Source: Bacteroidetes bacterium UKL13-3 (GTDB lineage: Bacteria > Bacteroidota > Bacteroidia > UKL13-3). Taken from it: a stretch of DNA of 64,000 nucleotides. This document shows, piece by piece, positions 28,235 through 38,126 of this stretch (the stretch's first letter is position 1; every line of letters begins with the position of its first letter). Location of the stretch: positions 434,001 to 498,000 of the forward strand of contig CP012155.1 of the NCBI GenBank assembly GCA_001602415.1, given 5' to 3'. A model generated the notes under the pieces. The model was given only the letters and a program-made list of their open reading frames with translations. It ran no database searches and was not told the origin of the DNA. The position numbers and the translations under genes were made by a program.

Positions 28235-28309
<75 letters not shown>

Positions 28310-28379
28310 ATGTATCTTATGTTTGTTAGAACTATCGATGTATCGAAAACAAACGGTAATCTGGTTGTTTTTGGGGATG

Positions 28380-28409
28380 CAAATATAGATAGGTTTTAAT
28401 AGAATGCAA
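28380..28409 (-). promoter_or_regulatory. Promoter for tRNA-fMet
   Basis: On the - strand: TTG (28409-28407), 19-base spacer, TATATTTG (28387-28380), an exact Bacteroidota consensus about 70 bases before the tRNA. Confidence 0.65.
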
Positions 28410-28456
28410 CAATTTTCTGAAATTATTATTGTTTCTTTGCAGTTCAATTTTAAAAA

Positions 28457-29347
28457 ATGAAGCATCAATCTGGTTTTGTTAGTATTATAGGTAAGCCCAA
28501 TGTTGGGAAGTCTACCCTAATGAACGCTCTGGTTGGGGAGAAACTTTCCATCATCTCGCCTAAAGTACAAACTACCCGCCACCGTATAATGGGTATTTTG
28601 AGCAAGCCTGAATACCAAATTGTGTTTTCAGATACGCCCGGAATCATTGAGCCAAAATACAAGCTGCATGCCGATATGATGAAGTTTGTGAATGAAAGCT
28701 TAGAAGATGCAGATGCAGTTATTTACCTTACTGATACATTTACTTCGGCCGAAAAGGATTCCGAATTAATTGAACGAATCAAAGTTATCAAGTCGCCCCT
28801 CATTATTGTAGTAAACAAGGTTGATGAGTTAAAAGAGACAGAGCAAATAATGGAGCGGGTAAAGTTTTGGCAAGAGCAGGTGCCAACATGTGAGGCTGTT
28901 ATTCCGATTTCGGCTCTCAATAAATTTAACTTAGATGTGTTGTTGAGTAATGTATTAAAGCACGCTCCCGAAGCGCCACCATTTTACCCTGAAGATCAAT
29001 TAACAGATAAATCAGAGCGTTTTATTGCTGCCGAGATTATTCGCGAAAAAATAATGATGCGTTATAAGGAGGAGATTCCCTACAGCGTGCAAGTTGAGGT
29101 TGTTGGATTTAAAGATGAAGAAAAATTATTGCGGATCAGTGCCGAAATTTATGTGATGCGCGATTCACAGAAAATTATTTTGATTGGAAGAGGAGGCGTT
29201 GCCATAAAGGCTGTTGGCGTTGCGGCAAGACGAGATATGGAACAATTTTTCGGCAAACAAGTATTCTTGGAAACCTTCGTAAAGGTTAAAGAAAATTGGA
29301 GAGACAGCGATCAAATGTTGAAGCAATTTGGTTATAAATCTGAATAA
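28457..29347 (+). CDS. era: GTPase Era
   Basis: 296 residues. The G domain has G1 GKPNVGKST (residues 12-20), G3 DTPG, G4 NKVD and G5 SAL; the C-terminal KH domain contains GRGGVAIKAVG. Era binds 16S rRNA near its 3' end and is needed for 30S maturation. Full length, intact, immediately right of the island. Confidence 0.97.
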   Translation: MKHQSGFVSIIGKPNVGKSTLMNALVGEKLSIISPKVQTTRHRIMGILSKPEYQIVFSDTPGIIEPKYKLHADMMKFVNESLEDADAVIYLTDTFTSAEKDSELIERIKVIKSPLIIVVNKVDELKETEQIMERVKFWQEQVPTCEAVIPISALNKFNLDVLLSNVLKHAPEAPPFYPEDQLTDKSERFIAAEIIREKIMMRYKEEIPYSVQVEVVGFKDEEKLLRISAEIYVMRDSQKIILIGRGGVAIKAVGVAARRDMEQFFGKQVFLETFVKVKENWRDSDQMLKQFGYKSE

Positions 29348-29417
29348 TGTGCAGACGTGCAGATTTGGGAATGTGTTGATGGAAAGCCGATTAAGATATT
29401 AAAATGAAATGGAGTAT

Positions 29418-29451
29418 CCCGACTTATCGGGTCAACCAATTTAATTGGTTG
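29418..29451. repeat. Two short palindromes between era and der
   Basis: CCCGA-N4-TCGGG (29418-29431) followed by CAACCAATTTAATTGGTTG (29433-29451). The first is related to the palindrome at 9576. Neither is followed by a T-run, so they may be dispersed elements rather than terminators. Confidence 0.55.
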
Positions 29452-29477
29452 TGATTATGTGTTAGAACAATAAAGAT

Positions 29478-30794
29478 ATGGGAAATATAGTAGCAATAGT
29501 AGGAAGGCCAAATGTTGGGAAGTCGACCTTGTTTAACAGGTTGGTGGGTAACCGAAAAGCCATTGTAGCCGATTTTTCGGGTATAACGCGCGATAGGCAT
29601 TATGGTAATAGTGAGTGGAATGGACGAGAGTTTTCGGTAATCGATACCGGAGGATTTGTGGCAGGATCAGATGATATATTTGAAGCGGCCATTAACAGCC
29701 AAGTGAAAATAGCCATCGAGGAAGCGGATGTAATGATTTTTATGGTTGATGTTGAAGAAGGGATCACGGCCTTAGATAAATCGGTAGCCAATTTGTTGCG
29801 CAGAAGCAAAAAGCCAGTAATGTTGGTGGTGAACAAAGTTGACAACCATGACAGAATGCATTCATCAAGTGAATTTTATGGTTTAGGGTTTGATAAAATG
29901 TTCACCGTTTCCTCAGCTTCGGGCAGTGGAACGGGTGATTTGTTGGACGAAGTGGTAGCAAATCTTCCACCGGTTGACGAAAATGCAGAAGAAGTAGAAA
30001 AGGAGAGATTACCACGTATTGCCATTGTGGGAAGACCTAACGTTGGCAAATCATCGTTGGTAAACGCTTTATTGGGTGAAGAGCGGAATATTGTTACAGA
30101 GATTGCTGGAACCACACGTGATACCATTGATACCTTGTACAACGGTTACGGACATAAATTCCTATTGATTGATACCGCAGGTATTCGAAGAAAAGCCAAA
30201 GTGAAAGAAGATATTGAGTTTTACTCAGTAATGCGTTCGGTGAAAGCCATTGAAGATTGTGATATTGTTGTGTTGGTTATTGATGCAACTGTAGGCATTG
30301 ATTCTCAAGATATTAATTTAGTGCATCTAGCGGAAACCAATAGTAAAGGATTGGTTGTTTTGGTAAACAAGTGGGATTTGGTTGAGAAAGATCATAAAAC
30401 ATCAACCGAATTTGAGAAAGTAGTACGCAAAAAATTGGAGCCCTTCACAGATGTTCCAATTGTATTTACTTCTGCCCTCACCAAGCAGCGTATTCACAAG
30501 GCTATTGAAATGGCCATGTTGGTATATGAGAACCGTACCCGTAAAATACCTACTCGCAAACTAAATGATGTGATGTTGGCGCATATCGAAGCATACCAAC
30601 CTCCTGCAATTAAAGGAAAGTATGTGAAAATTAAGTTCATTACTCAATTACCCGGGCAAAGTCCGAAGTTCGCTTTCTTCTGTAACCTGCCTCAGTACAT
30701 AAATGACAGTTACAAGCGTTATTTGGAAAACAAAATGCGTGAAAGTTTTGACTTACACGGTGTTCCAATTACAATTTTTATGAGAAAAAAATAA
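29478..30794 (+). CDS. der: GTPase Der (EngA)
   Basis: 438 residues with two consecutive GTPase domains, each with GRPNVGKS(T/S) (residues 8 and about 180), DTGG/DTAG and NKVD/NKWD, and a C-terminal KH-like domain ([16 protein letters not shown]). Der acts in 50S ribosome assembly. It follows era with a 130-base spacer, a common pairing in Bacteroidota. Confidence 0.97.
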   Translation: MGNIVAIVGRPNVGKSTLFNRLVGNRKAIVADFSGITRDRHYGNSEWNGREFSVIDTGGFVAGSDDIFEAAINSQVKIAIEEADVMIFMVDVEEGITALDKSVANLLRRSKKPVMLVVNKVDNHDRMHSSSEFYGLGFDKMFTVSSASGSGTGDLLDEVVANLPPVDENAEEVEKERLPRIAIVGRPNVGKSSLVNALLGEERNIVTEIAGTTRDTIDTLYNGYGHKFLLIDTAGIRRKAKVKEDIEFYSVMRSVKAIEDCDIVVLVIDATVGIDSQDINLVHLAETNSKGLVVLVNKWDLVEKDHKTSTEFEKVVRKKLEPFTDVPIVFTSALTKQRIHKAIEMAMLVYENRTRKIPTRKLNDVMLAHIEAYQPPAIKGKYVKIKFITQLPGQSPKFAFFCNLPQYINDSYKRYLENKMRESFDLHGVPITIFMRKK

Positions 30795-30799
30795 AAATC

Positions 30800-30829
30800 T
30801 TGCATTTGTTATTAAAATAACTAGCTTTG
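30800..30829 (+). promoter_or_regulatory. Promoter of the small lipoprotein gene
   Basis: TTG (30800-30802), 19-base spacer, TAGCTTTG (30822-30829), directly after der. Confidence 0.65.
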
Positions 30830-30862
30830 CAACCGAATTTTAACCAATTAAATTTTATTACA

Positions 30863-31075
30863 ATGAAAAAAGTATTATCAATCCTTGCTGCTGCTTCTAT
30901 GTTAGCAGTAATCGCTTGCGGTCCATCTGCAGAAGAAAAAAAGAAAGCTGAAGAAAAACGCGTTCAAGATTCTATCGAATCAGCTCAACGTATGGCTGAT
31001 TCATTAGCTGCTATGGAAGCTGCTATGATTCCAACTGATTCAGTTGTTGTTGATTCAGCTGCTGCTACTAAGTAA
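30863..31075 (+). CDS. Small lipoprotein of unknown function
   Basis: 70 residues from ATG 30863: MKKVLSILAAASMLAVIAC is a lipoprotein signal peptide with lipobox VIAC, followed by a Lys/Glu-rich helical stretch and an Asp/Ser/Val-rich tail. The start is set by the signal peptide and by the promoter at 30800-30829, which excludes the upstream in-frame ATG at 30827. It has its own promoter and a strong terminator, so it is a single-gene unit, and its codons suggest high expression. No recognisable family. Confidence 0.8.
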   Translation: MKKVLSILAAASMLAVIACGPSAEEKKKAEEKRVQDSIESAQRMADSLAAMEAAMIPTDSVVVDSAAATK

Positions 31076-31105
31076 TTAGTAACTGCGGAAACGCATTAAA
31101 TGAGA

Positions 31106-31134
31106 AGAGTGCTAGTTTTAGCACTCTTTTTTTT
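31106..31134 (+). terminator. Strong intrinsic terminator
   Basis: AGAGTGCTA / TAGCACTCT with a 4-base loop and a T8 tract. Confidence 0.85.
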
Positions 31135-31155
31135 ACCCCAATTGAGTTAAAATAT

Positions 31156-31185
31156 TTGTTTTTAAAAATTATCGGCATACTTTTG
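31156..31185 (+). promoter_or_regulatory. Promoter of rpmH-rnpA-yidD
   Basis: TTG (31156-31158), 19-base spacer, TACTTTTG (31178-31185), 22 bases before the rpmH start. Confidence 0.7.
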
Positions 31186-31206
31186 CCGTCCTAATTTGTA
31201 TTTCGT

Positions 31207-31368
31207 ATGCCATTAAGAACGTTTCAACCTTCTGTAAGAAAAAGAAGAAATAAGCACGGTTTCCGTGAAAGAATGAGTACAGCTGCAGGCCGCAAGGTTA
31301 TTGCTGCTCGTAGAGCACGTGGTCGCAAGAAACTTACCGTTTCAAGCGAAAAACGTCACAAAAAATAA
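31207..31368 (+). CDS. rpmH: 50S ribosomal protein L34
   Basis: 53 residues beginning [20 protein letters not shown] and containing [16 protein letters not shown], the diagnostic basic L34 sequence. The start MPLRTF instead of MKRTF is a small variation. First gene of the classic rpmH-rnpA-yidD unit. Confidence 0.97.
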   Translation: MPLRTFQPSVRKRRNKHGFRERMSTAAGRKVIAARRARGRKKLTVSSEKRHKK

Positions 31369-31370
31369 AA

Positions 31371-31449
31371 ATAGAAATTTCGGAATTCGAATCTCGAAAC
31401 TCGGAAAAAGTATTTTTCGAAATTCGGATTTAAGTATTCGAATTTTAAC
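31371..31449. repeat. TTTCGAAATTCGG-type low-complexity repeat
   Basis: Imperfect units of ATTTCGGAATTCGAATCTCG type fill the rpmH-rnpA spacer. Related sequence lies inside pheT (48927-48981), near 9548-9575 and near 63399-63441. Confidence 0.6.
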
Positions 31450-31833
31450 ATGTATACATTTCATAAATCGGAAAGGCTGTGTGGTAAAAAACTCATTGCC
31501 CAACTATTTACAAAAGGAAATCGTGGATTCTCGCGATTTCCTTTTCGTTTTTCTTGGGTTACCACTTCGTTACCTGAAGCAGTGCCTGTGCAAGTTGTAT
31601 TTGTTGTATCCAAACGGAACTATCCCAAAGCAACGGATCGAAATAAAATCAAAAGACAGCTACGTGAATTGTATCGGCTGTCTAAAAAATCTGTGTATGA
31701 TTGTTTAGGCGAACAACAAATAGCATTGTCCATTTCTTTTAATTCACCTCAACCAAAATCGTATCACGAACTCAACGAAATTTTCACCCAATGCATCAGT
31801 CAATTGTGTTATGAACTTTCAAAAAATCGTTGA
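31450..31833 (+). CDS. rnpA: Ribonuclease P protein component
   Basis: 127 residues with the RnpA fold signature: F(T)KSERL at the N-terminus, [22 protein letters not shown] as the RNR basic motif, then the C-terminal helix. It binds RNase P RNA and helps mature tRNA 5' ends. It overlaps yidD by 23 bases. Confidence 0.95.
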   Translation: MYTFHKSERLCGKKLIAQLFTKGNRGFSRFPFRFSWVTTSLPEAVPVQVVFVVSKRNYPKATDRNKIKRQLRELYRLSKKSVYDCLGEQQIALSISFNSPQPKSYHELNEIFTQCISQLCYELSKNR

Positions 31834-32038
31834 GGCTCCATTTATTTTTCTTATTCGGGTATACAAACACGTGTTATCGCCCATGTTACCCATGTCGTGC
31901 CGCTACACCCCAACATGTTCTCAATATGCCGAAGAAGCTATCAGAAAATATGGCGTAGTTAAAGGAATTTACCTAGGTGTAAAACGTTTGTCACGATGCC
32001 ATCCATGGGGCGGTAGTGGCTATGATCCCTTAAAATAA
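31811..32038 (+). CDS. yidD: Membrane protein insertion efficiency factor YidD
   Basis: 75 residues with the family pattern [18 protein letters not shown] and [13 protein letters not shown]. YidD is a small membrane-associated helper for YidC-dependent insertion. Overlap with rnpA supports co-translation. Confidence 0.95.
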   Translation: MNFQKIVEAPFIFLIRVYKHVLSPMLPMSCRYTPTCSQYAEEAIRKYGVVKGIYLGVKRLSRCHPWGGSGYDPLK

Positions 32039-32162
32039 GTTAATGCTTTTTCCGTTAATCAAATTAGCATAAAAATAATCGGAATAATCTGTATCATCGA
32101 ACTTAAATTAGTCCATTCATCAAACGTAAATACCTTATCCAAATTTATACTTAAAGTAACCC

Positions 32163-33833
32163 ATGAAAGCGTTTTTGAAAAAAATTAAATGGTATTATGT
32201 AGCAGGCGTATTTGCGTTGCTTACGCTCTTTTCTTTTAACAAAGCAAGCACCAACTATTTCGAAATATCTAAAAACCTCGACATTTTTGCTACGCTGTAT
32301 CGCGAGGTAAATTCTTATTATGTAGATGATGTTGATGCAGGTAAATTAATGCGCAAGGCCATTGATGAAATGCTTAATTCGTTAGATCCTTACACAAATT
32401 ATATTTCCGAATCAGAGATTGAAGATTTTCGCTTTCAAATGACGGGGCAATATGGTGGTATTGGTTCGCAAATTGGCCAAAAAGGCGAGTACATCATGAT
32501 TACTGATCCCTATGAAGGTTATCCTGCACAAAAAGAAGATTTGCGCGCAGGCGATTTGTTATTAGAGGTAGAAGGTAATTCGGTAAAAGGGAAAAATAGC
32601 AGCGACATCAGTAAGCTGTTAAAAGGTCAACCTGGCACCAAAGTGAAGTTGAAAATAAAGCGGGAAGGTGAAGGCGAACTTATGAAAACATTAACCCGCG
32701 AAGAAATTCACGTTAAAAATGTTCCATACGTTGGAATGGTTGATGATCACACCGGTTATATTCGCTTACAATCTTTTACGAATGATGCCGGTAAAGAGGT
32801 TAAAGATGCTTTGGTTCAATTAAAGAAAAATGCCAGATTAAAAGCGGTTATCCTTGATGTACGTGGTAACCCGGGAGGATTGTTGCATGAGTCGGTGAAT
32901 ATTGTAAACGTATTTGTTCCACAAGGAGTTGAAGTAGTAAGCACTAAAGGAAAAATTAAAGAGTCGGAAAAAACATACCGTACACTCAATCAACCTATCG
33001 ATATAGAGATTCCGTTGGTGGTTTTAACCAATCGTTCATCAGCATCTGCCTCCGAAATTGTTTCAGGAAGTATTCAGGATTTAGATAGAGGTGTGGTAAT
33101 TGGTACCCGTACGTTTGGTAAGGGGTTGGTGCAAAATACCCGTCCACTCAGTTATGGAACACAATTAAAAGTAACTACCGCTAAGTATTACACACCATCT
33201 GGCAGGTGTATACAAGCACTCGACTACTCCCACCGAAATGAGGACGGTAGTGTAGGTGCCGTAGCCGATAGTTTGAAAAAGGAGTTTAAAACCAAGAATG
33301 GACGTAAAGTATATGATGGCGGTGGAGTTGATCCTGATATTAAAGTAACACCAAAAACGTATTCGAAAATTGCCGAAAGTTTGCTTCAAAAGCAACTCAT
33401 TTTTGATTACGCTACCTACTATCGCGCCAAGCACAGCAGCATTGCATCGGCAAAAGAATTTAACCTAACCGATGATGACTTTGCTGATTTTAAGAAATAT
33501 ATATCGGGTAAGGAATACGATTACACAACACAAACCGAAAAGGCACTCGAGGAGTTCAAAAAGAAGGCTGAAGACGAGAAGTATTTTGATGGCATCAAAG
33601 CCCAATATGAAAGTTTGAAACAGAATTTCGCCCACGATAAACAAGCCGATATCGACCGTAATAAAGCTGAAATTGTAAGATTGCTGGAAGAGGAAATAGC
33701 ACGAAGATATTACTATCAAAAAGCCAGATACGAAGCATCTTTTAAAAGTGATGAAGATGTGCAAGAAGCATTAAAGTTGTTTTCGGATCTTCCGCGATAC
33801 CAAGCTTTGTTAAAGCCTTCATCTAAGAAATAA
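32163..33833 (+). CDS. S41 family C-terminal processing protease
   Basis: 556 residues. One N-terminal membrane anchor (WYYVAGVFALLTLFSF), a PDZ domain (about 85-160, QMTGQYGGIGSQIG to GQPGTKVKLKI), then the S41 core with GNPGG, the nucleophile region NRSSASASEI and the general base Lys in TFGKGLVQ. The C-terminal third is charged and helical. A periplasmic processing protease; substrates unknown. Bacteroidota often place this gene after yidD. Confidence 0.93.
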   Translation: MKAFLKKIKWYYVAGVFALLTLFSFNKASTNYFEISKNLDIFATLYREVNSYYVDDVDAGKLMRKAIDEMLNSLDPYTNYISESEIEDFRFQMTGQYGGIGSQIGQKGEYIMITDPYEGYPAQKEDLRAGDLLLEVEGNSVKGKNSSDISKLLKGQPGTKVKLKIKREGEGELMKTLTREEIHVKNVPYVGMVDDHTGYIRLQSFTNDAGKEVKDALVQLKKNARLKAVILDVRGNPGGLLHESVNIVNVFVPQGVEVVSTKGKIKESEKTYRTLNQPIDIEIPLVVLTNRSSASASEIVSGSIQDLDRGVVIGTRTFGKGLVQNTRPLSYGTQLKVTTAKYYTPSGRCIQALDYSHRNEDGSVGAVADSLKKEFKTKNGRKVYDGGGVDPDIKVTPKTYSKIAESLLQKQLIFDYATYYRAKHSSIASAKEFNLTDDDFADFKKYISGKEYDYTTQTEKALEEFKKKAEDEKYFDGIKAQYESLKQNFAHDKQADIDRNKAEIVRLLEEEIARRYYYQKARYEASFKSDEDVQEALKLFSDLPRYQALLKPSSKK

Positions 33834-33891
33834 CAATATCAAATTACCTTTTTGATTACTTTCGTAAGTATTCATTAATGTATTCTTTATT

Positions 33892-34713
33892 GTGTTAGCA
33901 TTCTCCGATTACATCATTTTGTTTTTATTAGGTTCATTGGGAGCTTTTATCGCAGGCTTTTTAGGTGTAGGTGGTGGCATTATATACATTCCTATACTCG
34001 ATTATTTTTTAACCAAGCTTGGCTTGCGCGATGATTTATTGGTAAAAGGAATTTTAGCCAATTCGTTATTTACTATTATTTTTTCGGGTGCTGTAGCCTC
34101 GTTCAAACAATATAAGATGAAGAATTTTTTCCCCAAGGAGATTCTTTATACTGCATTACCCGGAATGGTAACCGCTTTGGTAATGACCTACTTTATCAAA
34201 ACAGGTACTTGGTATTCAAAGCAAGCATTCAATTATGTTTTTATCTTGATGCTGTTTGTAATCATTGTGCGTATGTTTTTTGCCAAAACACCAGCCACAA
34301 ACGATTCGGAGCAAACTGAAAAATTTAAATACTTTTCGTACACGGGTTTGTTTGCCGGTATCATTACTGCCCTTTCGGGTTTAGGAGGAGGTGTTGTAAT
34401 GACACCTGTATTTACAGATGCCTTGCGTGTGCCAATTAAAAAGGCAAGTTCTATTTCCAATGGTGTTATTCCTTTTTTTGCTATTGCAATTGGATTGTTC
34501 AATCTCACAACCACAGCACCTAAAATTATACCTGGTATGCAAATTGGATTTATTATGCTGCCTGTTGTGATACCAATGATACTCGCTACTTTTATATTTT
34601 CACCTTTTGGGGTTGATCTCTCTCAAAAAACAAAGCCCGAAATTATCCGATTGGTATTTGCCTCATTTATTTCAATTGTATTTATCAAATTAGTATATGA
34701 GATACTTTTATAG
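33892..34713 (+). CDS. TauE/SafE family membrane transporter
   Basis: 273 residues with about eight transmembrane segments and two family repeats carrying FLGVGGGIIYIP and ALSGLGGGVVMTP. Family members export sulfite, sulfoacetate or similar anions; the substrate here is unknown. The start is GTG at 33892; no in-frame ATG lies nearby. It overlaps the M28 peptidase gene by 17 bases. Confidence 0.9.
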   Translation: MLAFSDYIILFLLGSLGAFIAGFLGVGGGIIYIPILDYFLTKLGLRDDLLVKGILANSLFTIIFSGAVASFKQYKMKNFFPKEILYTALPGMVTALVMTYFIKTGTWYSKQAFNYVFILMLFVIIVRMFFAKTPATNDSEQTEKFKYFSYTGLFAGIITALSGLGGGVVMTPVFTDALRVPIKKASSISNGVIPFFAIAIGLFNLTTTAPKIIPGMQIGFIMLPVVIPMILATFIFSPFGVDLSQKTKPEIIRLVFASFISIVFIKLVYEILL

Positions 34714-36421
34714 CCCATTATTTATTTGGGTATTGTTAAGCATTTTTTGTGTAAAGGCTCAACAATATCCATACAAGAAATCGCAAACTACATCAAGGTT
34801 AAAACAGCATGTTACCTTTTTAGCTGCTGATAAATTGGAGGGGCGTTTGGTTGGAAGTAAGGGCGAAGAACAAGCATCTATTTATATTGCTAAGCAGTAT
34901 AAGAAAAGTGCCGTAACGCCCGCAACTGGAACACACAATTACCTGCAAACGTTTTCCTTCAAGCGCTTAACCTATGCATCCAACACGTCACTTTCATACA
35001 GTGCTATTCTTTCTAATCGAAAGGTAAATCTGAGTTTGCCTGTAGGATATACATTGTATCCGCTAGATTTTTCGGGAATAGGTTCTGTAACTGCACCGCT
35101 GATAAATGTGGGTTATGGAATTACAACCGAAACGGGAGATTATGATGATTACCGAAATGTTGGTGCTGTTCAAGGCAAAATTGTTTCGATAAATGCGGAT
35201 TATCCCAATCGAAATATGTCAAAAGAATTTGCGCGTTATGCCGATTTAGAAGCTCGTGCCGATTCGGCCATTCGCAGAGGTGCTGTCGGAATTATTTTTT
35301 ACACTCAAGATTCTGCCACTCAAATTCCCAACTACAAACAATATTTTACCTATTCATCTTTTCATGGTCGTAAAAATGTGCCAATAGTATTTAGTGCACA
35401 ATCAAATTTATCTTTAGGTTTGGTACACGAACCCTATCAAATAGATGTTGATACGGTTACAAAAGTTTTTGAAGGACATAATGTAATAGGGTGGTTAGAT
35501 AATAAAGCCGCAACAACTGTTGTGATTGGCGCTCATTACGATCATCTTGGTTACAATGAACTGGGAGGTTCAACATATATTTCAAGTGTTAAGAATGAAG
35601 CGCTGGTGCACAACGGTGCTGATGATAATGCAAGTGGAACAGCAGCTTTGATGGAGTTGGCGAAGACGCTTTCTAAATCTTCCTATAAGCGTAATAATTA
35701 TTTGTTCGTAGCTTTTAGTGGTGAAGAAGAAGGGCTGTTGGGGTCTAATTATTTGGTGAATCATTTGCCAGTGGATAAGAACACAATCAACTATATGATT
35801 AACATGGATATGGTTGGGCGATTGGATACTTCTAAGCACTCGTTTGCCATTAATGGAACAGGTACTTCACCGGTTTGGGAAAAGGTGTTGGATTCTATAA
35901 CGATTGATGGATTAAAGGTCAAGTACTCACAATCCGGTTCCGGTTCATCTGATCATGCTTCTTTTTATGTAAATGGCATTCCGGTATTACATTATTTTAC
36001 AGGCTCTCATTCCGATTACCACAAACCTTCTGATGATGAAGCGCTCATCAACTATGATGGAATGTATTCCATTGTAAAACATATTTACACTTTAGTGGGT
36101 GCATTAGATAGTCGTTCAAAGCTCAGCTTTACCCCAACTAAAGAAGATACCGCAACCAAGGCAACATTTAAGGTTACCTTGGGCATAATGCCCGATTATT
36201 TATACGAGGGAAAAGGAGTTAAGGTTGATGGAGCAACTCCGGGTAAACCCGCGGCTAATGCAGGTATTCTAAAGGGTGATGTAATTATGCAATTAGGGAA
36301 TATCAGTATTGATGATATGCAAACCTACATGAAAGCTCTTGGTAAATTTAACAAAGGACAAACAACAAAAGTTAAAGTTCTAAGAGCAGACAAGGAGTTG
36401 TTTTTAGATGTAACCTTTTAG
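34697..36421 (+). CDS. M28 family zinc aminopeptidase with PA and PDZ domains
   Basis: 574 residues with a signal peptide (FIWVLLSIFCVKAQQ). A PA-like insert comes first (about 120-250), then the M28 catalytic core with zinc ligands in GAHYDHLG, NGADDNASGT, SGEEEGLLG, NMDMVGR and GSHSDYHKPSD, and a C-terminal PDZ domain (GIMPDYLYEGKGVKVDG onward). All metal ligands are present. A secreted or periplasmic peptidase. Its stop overlaps the stop of the convergent SprT-like gene. Confidence 0.93.
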   Translation: MRYFYSPLFIWVLLSIFCVKAQQYPYKKSQTTSRLKQHVTFLAADKLEGRLVGSKGEEQASIYIAKQYKKSAVTPATGTHNYLQTFSFKRLTYASNTSLSYSAILSNRKVNLSLPVGYTLYPLDFSGIGSVTAPLINVGYGITTETGDYDDYRNVGAVQGKIVSINADYPNRNMSKEFARYADLEARADSAIRRGAVGIIFYTQDSATQIPNYKQYFTYSSFHGRKNVPIVFSAQSNLSLGLVHEPYQIDVDTVTKVFEGHNVIGWLDNKAATTVVIGAHYDHLGYNELGGSTYISSVKNEALVHNGADDNASGTAALMELAKTLSKSSYKRNNYLFVAFSGEEEGLLGSNYLVNHLPVDKNTINYMINMDMVGRLDTSKHSFAINGTGTSPVWEKVLDSITIDGLKVKYSQSGSGSSDHASFYVNGIPVLHYFTGSHSDYHKPSDDEALINYDGMYSIVKHIYTLVGALDSRSKLSFTPTKEDTATKATFKVTLGIMPDYLYEGKGVKVDGATPGKPAANAGILKGDVIMQLGNISIDDMQTYMKALGKFNKGQTTKVKVLRADKELFLDVTF

Positions 36422-37083
36422 GTATTGATGGGTGTTATTTTAGCAAGTAAATGCACCTTGTATTTTTTGCCTGTACTCATTTCCTCGCACATTGCATAGG
36501 TTCTGAGTTTTTCGAGCTTTCGAAACACCATCTTGCTTCTATTTGTCATCCTAAACAATGTTCCATTTGGCAAATCATCAAGCAGTATTACCGACAATTG
36601 TTTATTGTATTTCATCAATGCTTTCATCAACACTACATCACCGCTGTGTGTATATTTTGGTGCTTGCATGTGTTTAATAAGAGGCTGTTCAATATCAGGA
36701 GGAAAAATGTGCATCATCACTACCGGCCTCATACACGTTTTAAACTCTTCTTTCCATTCCACACCATGTGATTGGTGATGAGGTCCGTATTTTTTGAAGG
36801 TAACATGATGCGCAAGTTCGTGAATAAAGGTTATTAGGAAATCAAATGGATTCAAATTATGGTTTATACTAATCCTATTTCCTTTACCTAAATGCGGACT
36901 GTAATCTCCCAATCGATCTTTGCGTTCAACTTCGATGTGAAGATGAAGTTTATACAGCATAATAAGTTCTGAGCAATACTCTACAGCCTTTGGAGGGAGG
37001 TATTGTCCGAGCACCTGCATCATCTGTTTTTTATGATGCAATTGTTTGTCATCTATTTGTCCTAATAATAAAGATATATGCAT
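36418..37083 (-). CDS. SprT-like zinc metalloprotease domain protein
   Basis: 221 residues with the metalloprotease motif HELAHH (H88, E89, H92) in the SprT context (FLITFIHELAHHVTFKKYG...HGVEWKEEF). The C-terminal zinc-ribbon Cys pairs of classical SprT are missing. SprT/Spartan-like proteases cut DNA-protein crosslinks in some organisms; function in bacteria is uncertain. Confidence 0.88.
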   Translation of the reverse strand: MHISLLLGQIDDKQLHHKKQMMQVLGQYLPPKAVEYCSELIMLYKLHLHIEVERKDRLGDYSPHLGKGNRISINHNLNPFDFLITFIHELAHHVTFKKYGPHHQSHGVEWKEEFKTCMRPVVMMHIFPPDIEQPLIKHMQAPKYTHSGDVVLMKALMKYNKQLSVILLDDLPNGTLFRMTNRSKMVFRKLEKLRTYAMCEEMSTGKKYKVHLLAKITPINT

Positions 37084-37167
37084 GAACTTAAAACAACCTT
37101 AAATTTTAAGTTGTTTGTGATTTACGTGCAACAATACTTAAATTGGTGCCATTAATATAACAAATAA

Positions 37168-37452
37168 ATGAACGACTTTGAATTAATCCCCAAAGAAGAT
37201 GTTACCAAATATCACTTTGTAACATATGATGTGTTAGATACAAAAGAAGCCCGCACAGAGCGCAAGACCGAACTTGAAAAAGCAATGATTTTGGGAAACA
37301 GCGAGCATGTTAAATACAAGATTTTTTTTACTACAACTGAGGGATTAAAGGGCGTTGAAACAACCGTATGGGCAACCACTGAGGAAAATGTTACCCTCAA
37401 AGGAGGTGTGATTATTCCTATCTCGTGCATCAACAAAATCAGTTTCTTGTAA
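37168..37452 (+). CDS. Conserved small protein of unknown function
   Basis: 94 residues, soluble, mixed charge; strand-rich C-terminal half (VKYKIFFTTTEGLKGVETTVWATT ... GGVIIPISCI) that could be a small beta-barrel. It resembles a family I have seen only as hypothetical proteins in Bacteroidota. It is a single-gene unit ended by a strong hairpin. Confidence 0.7.
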   Translation: MNDFELIPKEDVTKYHFVTYDVLDTKEARTERKTELEKAMILGNSEHVKYKIFFTTTEGLKGVETTVWATTEENVTLKGGVIIPISCINKISFL

Positions 37453-37455
37453 AAC

Positions 37456-37484
37456 AAAAATGCCCCGAATAAACGGGGCGTTTT
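37456..37484. terminator. Bidirectional terminator
   Basis: AAAAATGCCCCG-N6-CGGGGCGTTTTT between the converging genes at 37452 and 37539; works in either direction. Confidence 0.85.
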
Positions 37485-37538
37485 TGTGTAATGAATCAAC
37501 TATAAAAACATGGCAACCTCCGTTGCCGGTTTTCCGTA

Positions 37539-37880
37539 TTAAAAGTTGAGTACGGTTGATGCTGTTTGCTCTTCTGTTGCCGAAACAACTTCTGCCAAGC
37601 TACCCAATCCATTCTCCTTATTATCAGGCTTTTTCGAAACGTTTGCGTTTGTTTTTACTTTGGCCAACTCTCCTAAACCTGAGACTTCAAATTTATGGTC
37701 TTTTACAAACATACCCAAGGCAACAGCTTGTTTTATTCCGCTGATAGTCAAGTCAATCTCAAATTCATCGGCCGAAATTCCCCTGGCCGTTACCTGAAAA
37801 GGAATTTTTAAGTCCATAGCATAATCAAAAACAACTTGAATACTCTTTCTGCGAGCAATGAGTGTTACTTTTTCTTCCAT
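37539..37880 (-). CDS. Small protein of unknown function
   Basis: 113 residues. The first 65 form an alternating strand/helix domain (VTLIARRKSIQVVFDYAMDLKIPF...EIDLTISGIKQAVALGMFV); the last 45 are Ala/Ser/Glu/Asn-rich and probably disordered. No family assigned. Confidence 0.65.
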   Translation of the reverse strand: MEEKVTLIARRKSIQVVFDYAMDLKIPFQVTARGISADEFEIDLTISGIKQAVALGMFVKDHKFEVSGLGELAKVKTNANVSKKPDNKENGLGSLAEVVSATEEQTASTVLNF

Positions 37881-38126
37881 TATTTGTGTGTTTTATTTTT
37901 GTTTGTATTGATAGTCAATGGCTTTTAAAATGCCTCTAACACTTGTAAATGTAGATGGTCACACCCAATAAACACGACTTTAACGGTTGTTGTTACGCAC
38001 AAGTTCTTCGTCTAAAATGCCACGTTATGCACAAATATGTAATTTGTGTTAAAAAGATGTGGAAAAGGATGGGGTTATAAACAGTCTAAAATGCCATTTT
38101 ATTATCAGTATATTGATAATCAATAG
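37881..38126. other. Intergenic region with DnaA-box-like words
   Basis: Contains TTATGCACA and TTTTCCACA (the latter on the - strand) and a TTATCA-N6-TGATAA palindrome. No gene. Gene orientation around it argues against an origin (see rejected items). Confidence 0.35.

Noticed and set aside
37881-38126. Possible chromosome origin: TTATGCACA and TTTTCCACA words, AT-rich palindrome, rpmH/rnpA a few kb away
   Set aside because: Only two good boxes, and genes on both sides point towards this spot rather than away from it, which is the reverse of what an origin shows. No dnaA or other replication gene is in the window. GC skew would decide.
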